From Strigamia acuminata (lineage: Eukaryota; Arthropoda; Chilopoda; Geophilomorpha; Linotaeniidae): a stretch of DNA of 64,000 bases. A program made the position numbers and the translations under genes. Where the stretch lies: assembly GCA_949358305.1 (NCBI GenBank), contig OX442315.1:10008427-10072426 (forward strand). Direction: 5' to 3'. Positions 26,201-38,200 of this stretch are shown piece by piece (position 1 is the stretch's first letter; each line of letters opens with the position of its first letter). The notes beneath the pieces were generated by a model. It was not told the DNA's origin. It was given only the letters and a program-made list of their open reading frames with translations, and did not search any database.

Positions 26201-29200
26201 TTTTTTTATTGGAGATGAAATTTGGAGTGGAAATGGAAATTTTTGTCTCATTTTTTATGGGGGTGGGGCACAGGGGTGAAATGACAGCCATTTTGTTTTA
26301 GAAGGATTGATGTTGAGACCTGCCATCTGGTGGACGATTTCCTGAAGATTTCTAGCGGTCAGTTCCATCAAGCTGACAAAACGGGTCACATAATCTGGTG
26401 ACGAGAAAGTTTATTAATGGGCTGTGGGGAATCAGAAAGAGTTATGCAAGACTTACTAATTGGATGTAGCACCAAGGGGGGTAACGAATAAAAAGATGCC
26501 CAAAAAAAAGGATAGAACACGTGTCGAATTCATTTCCTAACACTAAAACAATTTGAACGGGAAATCACAATTGCATATAATGGAATTTTTGGTGCATATT
26601 GTATGCGCATAAAACGAATTTTATTTTGCATAAACATCCGGGCGCTAACAAAGAGCGTGGTAGGCTTTTCTTGAATGTACCCCCCCCCCCCCTAGTGGCG
26701 AGTTTACTAGTTTAAATCACGGAGTAAGTGCAGGTTTGCCGTTCCAACAAGCACGAAAAGCTAACTGTAATACTCAAGTTGTGTGCAGAGTGAAAAAGTT
26801 GTTTTTCCATCATTGGCAGCCATGAAAATTTTGCATTTCTAGGAAAACACACCTTTAGGGTTGGTTATTGTCCCAACTTTCAATCTTATCTCTTCCTGAA
26901 TGAAAAAGGAACAGGATGTGATGTAACATAAAACATTCTGGAGCAGCAAATGCCATAATTATTGCTTCTTTAAGCTTTACATTGAGTTATGGGCAAATTG
27001 ATGTGGGTTTGAATGGAAATTAGGCTCAATAGAGCCAATTGAACAGCCAACATTGGAATTTCTGGTCAAAACTTTATTATTTTACATGGTTATTCACCTA
27101 GAATTAATTCAGTCTCAATCACATTGAATTAGATCACTAGGTGCATTCATAAAGTCGTGATTAACTTGCAGTTAAATATGTTTTGTTGTTCAGATGTGGG
27201 TGCATGACTACTGCGATGGGTATCGCTGAAACATAGTGTGTAAAGATGGTCTTTCCACATTGTTATATTTCCACTATATTTTCAGTACTGTAATTTAGAA
27301 TATGATATGGAAAGATGTACAGTGGTGGAAAATAGTTTGAGACGACTACAGGTTTTTTAGTTGCAAGTCAAATTTTGATGCCAATTCTTGCAGTTGTTAC
27401 ACCAAATTCTGCATTTGTTTCACCACATTCTAAAGCAATATACTATTCTTCTTCCATTTAGAGATGAAATTAATGTTCCAATATTTGTATTTCACCAAAT
27501 AATGCACCTACCCATGCTAGGGACAACACCAAATAATCTAAAATGTGTAGTTAATTCAATGACAAATAGGTTCATTATAGTTATTAGAACGAATAGGAAG
27601 CATACCAAACATTAGAAATGAAAATTGGTTATATTTTTGACGATTTAGCGCACATGGTTTCAAACTTTTTTCCAGCATAAATGACATTTTTTGAACAATT
27701 TTTTTTATTTCTTAAATTTGGTTAGAGTTATTATCTTATAATTTTAAACAATGCTTTATTTTCATTGTATAAACCTGTAAATAAATTTTTAAGTCAAAAT
27801 TTGTTTTGCAACTAAGAAACCTATAGTGGTCTCAAACTTTTTTCCACCACTGTATTTGCATACTTAACGGTAATAACTTTCGTTGATTAGCTGAACTATG
27901 CTAGCCGAAGTAAAAAAACATTGGAATGCTAAACAAGGCTGCTTGTAATGTCACCCAAAGTCCATTTTTGTATTTGAAATCATATATCACATTGATGTTG
28001 AGATAAATAAGCATTTATAAATCATGTTAGATATCATTGTAGGCCTACTGTATATCATTGCCTGCCTACACACCCTAGAGAGAAGAAAAATTGTGCAAAG
28101 AGAAAAAAATAAGATTAATTATAAGTGATAAAAAGTGACATCATGTAACTGAGATTTAGGAGGATTTTTTAATAAGTCTATTTTAGGCCTAAAAGTGAGG
28201 AAGTGAAAAGAAGGTTTAGAAAAAAGTTGTTTTAGGCAATTTAATGGTGGAATGGAAATTTGGGTGAGAAGATGACATGCAACCTTTCAAGGTTGTTTCC
28301 CTAGTTGTGGCGAATGTGATTATGGGTAATTTCTATGGTTTAATAAATGGACATTTGGGGAGTGTTTTGCAAGCAAATTTTAGGTTTAAGTTTAACCTTG
28401 GAACGATGGTTTTTGCGGTTTTTAGGCTTTGTGTTTGAGGCACTTTTGGTTTCGATTTTTTTTTATATTTTTGGTGATAAAAATTTTTTCTGGAAAAAAA
28501 TTAAATCGAAGGTTACATTTGGTGTTATCGCTTGTGTTATCTCTTTTCGGTGTCTTTGAAGTGTTGAGTGTGGACAAAAAATATTTCTAATGCGATAAAA
28601 GCAAGAGGTTGTTGGGCATCAAAACTGGAAAAAATGAACAAAAGCAGCTGAAACAAGCGATTTTGTAACGTAAAATAGCTGAAACAAGCGATTTTATAAC
28701 GTAAAATAGCTGAACTATGCGATTTAGTAACGTAAAATAGCTGAAACAAGCAACTTTATAGCATAAAATAACTGAAACAAGCTATTTTATAACGTAAAAT
28801 AGCTAAAATATGCGATTTAATAACGTAAAATAGCTGAAACCAGCGATTTTATAACGTAAAATAGCTGAAACGAGTGATTTTATAACGTAAAATAGCTGAA
28901 ATAAGCGATTTTATAACGTAAAATAGTTGAAATATGCGATGTAGTAACGTAAAATAGCTGAAACAAGCAACTTTATAGCATAAAATAACTGAAACAAGCG
29001 ATTTTATAACGTAAAATAGCTAAAATATGCGATTTAATAACGTAAAATAGCTGAAACCAGCGATTTTATAACGTAAAATAGCTGAAACGAGTGATTTTAT
29101 AACGTAAAATAGCTGAAATATGCCATTTTATAGCATAAAATAACCGAAATATGCAATTTTATCGCATAAAATAACCGAAATATGCAATTTTATCGCATAA

Positions 29201-32200
29201 AATAACCGAAATAAGCGATTTTGCAGCGAAAATTAGCTGAAACAGTGTAAAAATGATGCGAAATTTTAATTATGATCTCTAAGCCAAATCGTTGTTAAGA
29301 GGGCCCAATATTACGAGTAGGATGGTGATCAGTTATAAAGCAATAAAAATGTCGGTAACTTACTCTAATAAATAGTTTAATCTAAAATACAATAGTTTTT
29401 AACGTGCCGTAATTTCCTCTTTATCTTGTTCGAAAAATCACAACTGGCATTTTTTTTTTTTTTTTTTTATTAAAAAAATTTTTTTTATTAAATATGCCCA
29501 AATAGACGGGCATGTAATAGTGTTTCAGAAATTTAATGGAAATTTCGGTGATTGAACGACATTTTTGTTGAAAAATCGAACTGCGTGATTTGGACGGCAA
29601 ATCCGATTCGGTTTGGCCGCGCACGACGCATTCTCCTCGGCCCGTGTGCGAGCCATTTCCCGTACTCTTGATTTAATCGAATTTCGTTTCGTGACGAGGG
29701 AATAGTGGTTTGATTATGACTGATAGTGAAATGAACCGCATTATCTGATTGATTGGTCGCCCCAGTTTTGTTGTGGGAACTCGCCCGCAGCCGTGTACAC
29801 AGCTGCGAGCTCTGGTAGCAGTCATTAACATTAACTGTTGAGCTAAAGATGAAAGTTGAATGGCGCCGTGAGTTTCATTGCAATGAGATCGTGCTTCGCA
29901 GACGTTTATTTATTGATTATAAACGACTCGGGAGTCATAGGCCAATTGAGTAATGATGCTGGGCTCATTCAAGGGCACTTGTTTGGGGTGTTTTCGCTGC
30001 ATAATTGCTGGAAGAACTCGAGAAATTCAATCGATTCTGAATCGATTTTTTGAAAATGACGAAAAGAGATTGGTTTTTGACGAGAAAAAAGTCGAAGAAA
30101 ATCGATTAAAAAGTTGGAAAAATCGATTAAAAAGTTGGGAAAATCTATTAAAAAGTTGGGAAAATTGATTAAAAGTTGGAAAAATCGATATTTTTATCGA
30201 AAAAGTTGGGAAAATCAATTAAAAAGTTGGGAAAATCGATTAAAAAGTTGGGAAAACGATTAAAAAGTTGGGAAAATTGATTAAAAAGTTGAGAAAATTG
30301 ATATTTTTATCGAAAAAGTTGGTAAAATCGATTAAAAAGTTGGGAAAATCGATTAAAAAGTTGGGAAAATCGATATTTTTATTGAAAAAGTTGAAAAAAT
30401 TGACATTTTTATCGAAAAAAGTTGATAATTGATATTTTAATCGATTAAAAAGTTGTGAATCGATATTTTTACCGAGTAAAAAGTTGAAACTCGATTCTTT
30501 TAGCAGGAAAAAGTCAAAAATCAATTATTTTTTTTATTAAAATTTATAGAAATCGGTATTTTTCTCATTAAAAAATTGAAAAATCGATTATTTAGTCGAT
30601 ATTATAAATTTTGCTATCATCTAAAATCGATTTTTCGATTGTTGATCAATTTATTTCAGTTGCAATATGCATTTGGGACGATATTGTAGGTGTAATGAGC
30701 TGAGCATTGAAATGAGACGTTCCACGATGACTAAATTTGGTATAAAACAAATTTGCACTAGGCATAATTACATACTTAAAGGCTTAATACGTTTTACTTA
30801 CCTTGAGTACGGTGGACAGCTTCAAGGTTTCGATTCAAGGGTAAGGACCAAAGGAAGAATTGTCTCAAGTCGTGTAATTAGCCACGGGTACTTGAAGTCT
30901 AGCACCTAACATGATTTATTAGCTTGTCTGACGTCACACTTGTACTTAATCATTGTTGACATGGGTTCAACCCTTGGTGGTGTTAATTATACATGCCTGC
31001 AATTATTCAATCAGTAATTCCTATATTCGTGAGTTTAAAAAAATGATAATAAAACAAACAAGGCTGCAAGCATGTTGGCCGAATTACACAAATTGAGGTT
31101 ATTACCAAAGGACAGTCCCACAAGCAGTTTTGGACACCAAGAATACTGTATTTTTGCAAAAGTACGATATTGTTTCCGTGATTTTGTTTATATCATACTG
31201 AACCTTAATTCAGGTGAAATTTTAAGTCATTGGTCATTTATTTAATTAATTATGCTAAATGCAAATTTTCTGCCCCTTAAAACTCCAGCAAAACTATTTT
31301 GCTGGCTTTGCTGCCTTAGAAAGAGCGCTTCAGTTAACAGCTTTTCGCATTTACCAGTAGTGTTTAAACCAACCACTAGTTGGTAAAAAAAATATTTTTT
31401 TTTACTGTTCATAACTAGCGTCCTCTATAAAATTAGTTGCAAACTTTCGAAAATCGAAACGGCGCTTTAACTAATTGACCTGAAAATTGTCCATAAATCC
31501 GTAATGCCTTATACCAGAACGGCACATTTTACCCTTTATGCCTCCGAGGGTTAATCGATAAAATACGATAGTTACTTTTAGTCTGTAATAACTAGTAACG
31601 ATAACTAAGCGATTTTAATTACATTAATGGTACTCTAAACTACAAAGAATAAATCAAAACCTTAGGCCTTTTGATCAAATGGTCACCTCCAGTGGTCAAA
31701 CTATTATTTAGATTATAGTAACGTTAACTAGTTACTAGGAATTGTTTTAGTTTGAAACTCTTTGCTCAGGGAATAATCGACTAATTTTCATAATTATGTA
31801 ACACCTAAAAATTACATTTTTGCTATAACAATATAAAAAAAAAAATTTCATTTTAACGAAAACTTCTTAAAATCTTGTAAAAACACATGTTATAATAAAA
31901 CAGTATAAATAATTTTATTCTTGGGAAGAATGTTTGGCTGTAACACAGAATTTATGGGTGGATTTATAATTATGAAACGCACCTTAAGTGTTTTCGGCTG
32001 TATCCACAAGGTAGTGCAAAAACTCACTGATAAGTTGTGACAAATTGACATTTAAATGATGTCACGCAATCATCTAAACACATGATGTGAGGGTGATAGC
32101 GCGACATCATTTAAACGTGAATTTGTCACAACACGTCGGAGTTTTTGCACTACCTGGTGGATACAGCCGAAAACGCTCATTCTGCAGGTGACTTTATATT

Positions 32201-35200
32201 TTGAATAAATGAATTAAAAAAGTAGACAATTTGGGACTTGAAATGTTGCAGACTACCTATTTTGGTGTTTTAATTTCCTTCTAAAGTGACATTCCTCTCT
32301 GAGGCTTAAATACTAGTTGATGTGACATACGTATGCAATACACATACAAGTATGAAAATAAAGATTCCACCAAGGTCCTGAGTAGCCAAAGGGGTTAAAA
32401 CTCTTTTTTTTTGCTCTTCGTGTTTCCTTGGTGGTTGTTTGATTACCCAATGAAGGGGTTTTTGCTGCTCTCTTTTTACTTTCATCTTATATTGTGGAGA
32501 TTTGTGGAGTTTGCCAAGGTTGTCGTGTGGTCAATGTTTTTTGGCTCAAGGGGGAAAAATGAGGAAAAAATGTAAATTTTGTTTTCTGTTTTTGCCTGGA
32601 ATTGATGTTAAGTCAGATTGAAGTTCAGTTAACATTTGGGTTGAATAAAAATGTTGGTTTGTTGTTTTTTTTTGGTTTTTCTACTTCCTTGTTTTGATTG
32701 TTGTTTCTATTGTTTCATGCAGCACTGGAGGTACCTCGAGGTTAGTATAAAATTGCTTGTGGTTTTGAATCATATAAATAGAGACAATTTTGTAATTTTG
32801 CAATTTTAACAATTTGTGCATGATTGCAAAAATGCAAAAGAGGAATGATGCAAAATCACAATATCAAGCGAAAGGGAGTTTCTGCGATTTTGGCAAAATA
32901 TTAGTCGTATGAATAATATATGAAAACCAGAAGAGCTTAATTGTTAAACTGTGTAACTGAATGTGGAGGTTGTCATACGGCCCTAAACATACTTTTGCCA
33001 TTTTGTACTAAATAATACCTACTGTAAACGCCATGAACTAAGGATAACATGGACATGTATCCGTATGTTATTTTCTATTGATTTGTTCTGTGCGATGATT
33101 GGATGACAGCAATCACATGTCATGCATTGCTTGCCGACTAAGCATGTTTGTTACCTCTTGCAGGGGTCCATCAACCTGCGGCTCGCGAGCCGCATGCTGG
33201 CTCTTTCGATGTCAGGATGTGGCTCTCCAGTTCCATGCGCAAATATTAATAATTATATTATTTTATTTTCAAAACTCAGAAAAAATATTATACGGCAAAA
33301 AAAAATCAAATTTATATACCTAATCCTAATCAAATACCATAATATTGAAACAAAAATGTTAATGGCTCTTTAAAAACTGGGAAATTTTGTAAATTGTAAC
33401 TTTTGGTTCTTCCGTCTCAAATGGTTGCCGACGCCTAAACCTATTGTCATTCCAGAATACGGTGCGGCTAAATATTATGTGGTGCCATCGGTGGCAAAAC
33501 GCACTGAACACGTGGATCTGTGTCCATGGTATTCTTGGTTCGGTCTGTCTGTAGACTTTGACGAATGTAATGTTGTGCCTACTTCAGCCATGTGTGAAGA
33601 GGCTATTTCTTGACGCCAAGGGGGCACATGGTTACAAATTAGAAACACACTTTCGGCTCCTTTTAATACGGACTCAAAGAAGAGTTTTAGTGTGGTTCCG
33701 AAGTGAGGTCTAAGTTGTAACCGAACCTCTTCAAGTTGAAGTTTTACGAGTGTGGAAAAATGCTGTTTGACACACATATCAAAAAGAAATAAAAATAAAA
33801 ATAATAATCCTGAATAGGCATGGCTAAGTTAAAATGTCTCACGCTCTTTTGTGTGCTAAATAGGATTATACATATTTATGAGCATCTGGAGATGTTGGCA
33901 GATTATTATAATCTGATTTTTCTAACGGTGTAAAGAGGATTACTGTGTCTTATCTTATTCTGCATGACCTTTTGAAGATTTTCACTTTTTCCACTTTGTT
34001 CCTTATAAATTGTTTTCTTTATAGACATACACGTGTATACATGTCTGTAACTCTTGCCGAGCCTGCTGCTCACCTGCTGTAAGTTGGTTAAGACCTAAAA
34101 GAGTGGTGCATGATTTGTTTGTGTACATTAATTGATTGGTTGAATTCAAGTCTAATTTGATATTTCTGTCTATTTTGCTGCTTCGGATACTGTTTATAGC
34201 GGAAGGTATGTTGGTTTTGCATCGTGCCGTAGTGGAGGATATACGTATGTAGGTACAGTCGTGTTCAAGAAAACTGGACCCTCACAAGTATTATTCAAGT
34301 ATTATCACCTGTTGATGTCTGGTGTTTCACCTAGTGGCAAAACACGAAGTTACTCACAATTTCAATTGGCAGCCTAGAGTGAAGGTTCAGTTTTTTTGAA
34401 CACGGCTGTACGGACCGGACAGCCTGTTAGTCCGGACAACTTTCTGGGACCCGTTCTATGTCTGGGCTATACAGAGTACACTGTATAGCTTCGGCTTTAC
34501 GCAGTGCTGTAGCGAAGGGTGTATAAGAGAGTGTATGTTGTATGCTTTCGGGTTTACGTATGACTACAGCACTGGTTTTGCATAACGTCAAAAACCAAAA
34601 GTGTTGAGAAGATTGCTCGCCGGTAGGAGTTTTTGGTGCACACAATGTAATCTAAACCTAACCAATGGTTGTGCAAGTTGCACATGAGTGAATTGTGGCA
34701 TTACCTGTTATTATTTCTGAAAATCATGTATTTGTGCGCAGAATGGATGTTTCGGTTACCGGGCATGGTAATTTTCAACATTTTTTGGTTTTGACTTGTC
34801 AGGTTATTTCCATGTTGGTTATTAGATGGTATATCCAACAGTTTGTGTTTGTAGGTCTAGTTGTAGGACTGGTGAATGAAATGTGTAAATTTGCTACTGT
34901 TTTTTTTTTTTTTGTTATCTGTCAAAAACTAATTTATGGTTGTTTGCATGACTTATTGAATGCAATAAAAATGTACATAACATTAATTTTGTGTTTTTTG
35001 TTGCTTATTTTAGTCTGGCAAACATGTTGGTGATTTATTCGAGGATCTCCGTGATGGACATAACCTCATTTCTCTGTTGGAAGTCCTCTCTGGAGAGTTA
35101 TTGGTGAGTTAGATTATTATTTTTTGTTTTAATGTATTGAATTTTGATTTTATAGTTGTAATAATTGTAATTTGTGTTATTACAGCCGAGGGAAAGAGGT

Positions 35201-38200
35201 CGCATGCGTTTTCACATGCTGCAGAATGTCCAGATTGCGTTGGATTTTTTGAAATATAGAAAGGTAAAAGAGTAGTTGAATTCGAGAAGTCAATTAGGGG
35301 CCGTTCATAAATTACGTAACGCACAAAGGGGGGGCGGGGGTTTCAAATTTTGTTACGAGTTGTTACTAAGGGAGAGTGGGGTTTATCTTGGAACAGGTGT
35401 CGCCATCTGGTGTAAGAAACTGGAACTAATGTTTTTCTAAAAAAATAAAAGTTTAGATTTTATTTCATGGCAAATTTGAATTTGTTGATTTCGAATTTTG
35501 TCGGCAGATGGCGCCAGAGTTCTGGAAGTTTTTTTGAATGAACTTCTTTAAAGAAAAGGGGGAGTGGGAGTCAAGTTCTTTCACCTTTTGTGAAGTATTT
35601 TTAAATTTAATCCTGATAAGTTGTTGATAAGTTGTTGATAAGTTGTAGCATCTGGAGGCTTGAAATGTTGGTCTAAAACAATGAATCATGTGTGGAATTA
35701 ATATTGAATTAAATTTTTTTTACTGCCTATGAATCAATCACCTGTTGTCTAGAATTACATGATTTCATCGCTGCAAATTTTACGATCTTAGCATCTAAAG
35801 TTTCTTGTGACAAACTCCCATTGTTTGTGCATATCACGAGCAACATCGACCACAACTACATTCATTTTTCCTGCACGCATGCATTCCTGTTCCTTGCCAG
35901 TGCGGAGAACAGTTGATTGATTGGACACATGCAAATGTGGCAAGGGTTAAGAATGCACTGCATGAAGTACAGAAAAACTAAAGGGAACTACAAATAACAC
36001 TTTGGTCGAGATAAGGTTCTGTATTTGCATAGTGATTCACAGCCACATTTTCCATGATAAGGATCACAAAAGATCAAGTTTTACAAGCACATGCTTGAAT
36101 TGTTTACTTATATTTCAGGGCCATCCTTAAAGCAATTGAATCAAATCAGGCTCTGCAATTGCAGGGGCCCTTTGTGGCAAGTGGCATTTCTGGCCCTGCA
36201 ATTGGGGTCCACACATCTTGTTATAGGGACCCTTTGTGGCATGTGGCATTTCTTTTGCTCAAGAAAAAGAAGGAACATATAAAGGTGATGGAAATTTGTC
36301 GTTATGGCATTTCAAGGAGGCCCCACCAAAAATGGGCCCGCAGTTGCTTCTGCCGGACCTGCTTCTATTGCAGCAGGGGCTATTATGACCAGTTATTGCT
36401 GTGGTAACTTTGCCAACTCTTGCTAAAAACTCGTTAAAGTCAAAAGGATCGATAGCGGACGCTTTCGCCGTCCGAATTTGTACTGGAAATTGGGATCAAA
36501 CGGAGTCTTTTGAGGGTATGGTGTTGCAGGTCTAACGTAAGTGTTACTTAAATGTGTGAAAAGTGTCAAATTTGTAGTCTGATGATTACTAATGTGATCT
36601 CGGCGGAATGAAGTGAGGGATTCCGGAGATTACTGAGAATGAATTCTTGCCATCCAGTGATATAAAACATAATTAATTGGTTTTTTTGTTTTAATTTTAG
36701 ATCAAATTAGTGAATATCAGAGCAGATGATATCGTTGATGGAAATCCAAAACTGACATTAGGTCTAATATGGACCATAATTCTACATTTCCAGGTAAGAA
36801 TTTTACTTATGTTAATCGCTAAGTTTACGGTAGTCGGCGGTGATTAGATTGTGTATTTTCTATGTTTATTTGTTTCTTTTGAAATTTCTTTGATGGGTTG
36901 TTGTGAATTGGGTTGCGGATATGATTCCAAGATCTTTTTGTTTTTTTTCTTTTTTTTAACCCTTCCTACCTGAATCAGGAAGTTGAAAAAGTAAGTAAGA
37001 AGGTTAATTTCAAATCTTCATTCATTAGACTCAGTCTCAGCTGGTTAGATGTTGCTTTAGAGTAGAAATAGTGAATCAAAGTGATTTGTTTTCAAACTTG
37101 TGTAATAATTCTCGTCTCCGTTTACACCTTTTCAACTCTTCTTGGAAAGAGTAAAGAAATGTGATGTCAAAACCCGCCATGAGTGAATTAATTGAAAAAA
37201 TATCAAAGCGTGCCGGCCAATTCAACCGCCAACTGGATGTGACATAACGGCCATGTGCGGCAACTAGTTTGGCTTGACTGAGCGTGTTCGGTTGTTATCG
37301 GCATCTGGCAAGCATTTCTGGCGTATGAGCGAAGCCTTAAAGTGTAGCAGTGAATAATTCTCTAAATTTAGTGGTAATTTTTGGCGAATGACAAATTGGC
37401 TGGAATTTGGACCGATTAACGGGGGATACTAACCATTATACTATCGAGGAATTCTAGAAAACAGAAAAAAGTTCTTTGCGGACTTTATGGTTTGTTTGAA
37501 TGCCACTCGTGCACGGAAGGACTATTTATTATCGTAATCGTACTGTCGTAATGACAATTAGTACATAAAAATGTCGGCAGATTGGCGCGTCAAAGAAAGA
37601 CGCCAAGGACAACCGTCAGTTTCCACGCTTGAATTGATCGGGAACATTTCAAACGGCAATGAAAGGAAAAATTTCAACCTTAGTGGAATTGAATATTTAT
37701 GTGTCAAGCGTTTCCGTGGTCGATGTGTTATGTCTGCATTGAAAAATCCATTTTGGTGCACGTCAGCTTTAATGCAGACGTTTGTAATGATTCGATAAAA
37801 ATAGTTGCGAATAACACGGTAATCAATGAGAGTAAAAAAACGAATTACTTTAATAAAAACGAAACGTGTCATTACGATAATAACAATAATAAATAGTCGA
37901 ACTGGGCACGGCAAACGTGGAAAAACAAAAACAAGAATATTAAAACAGTTGGAAAAGAGTCATTAGGTTTGTGCGGTTTGAAAAATTGCCACTAGAGCGA
38001 GGCAAAGCTTGATGCAACCACGGAAGGGCGTGGTGACCGTGACCTTGAATCTAAGTGTGTTGGATGACACGTGGTGACCGGTCAATGAAAAAAAAAAAAT
38101 AGAAAAACAAGAGAATTTTCACAATAAAATTTGAATATGCAAATTTTAAGAAATTATTTAAGAAATATTTTTTTTTAAATTGATGCCCTCTTGTGGCGGT

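Larger units (their letters stand above)
17929..32722 (+). other. 14.8-kb intron inside CH1, repeat-rich
   Basis: Holds four minisatellites (18770-19411, 20128-20365, 28636-29235, 30085-30480), TCTAAAAT-rich low-complexity DNA (20665-20835), a hAT end (21838), a nested palindromic element (22930-24200), a Tc1-like MITE (27320-27852) and a hairpin element (31990-32174). The segment 29560-29850 is GC-richer and could be regulatory. No coding exon was recognised before the microexon at 32723. Confidence 0.5.
32741..35013 (+). other. Intron after the HWRYLE microexon
   Basis: Contains the hAT MITE (33161-33438), the Tc1-like MITE (34256-34408) and unclassified AT-rich sequence. No further exon was recognised. 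Confidence 0.5.

Noticed and set aside
29850-29868. ATG with MKVEWR before GTGAGT in a GC-richer patch
   Set aside because: It ends in phase 1 while the next exons (32723, 35014) need phase 0, so it cannot join the spectraplakin frame.
37571-37798. 75-codon [17 protein letters not shown] in the CH1-CH2 intron
   Set aside because: No recognisable domain, no credible splice donor in frame, and an overlapping minus-strand ORF of similar length.
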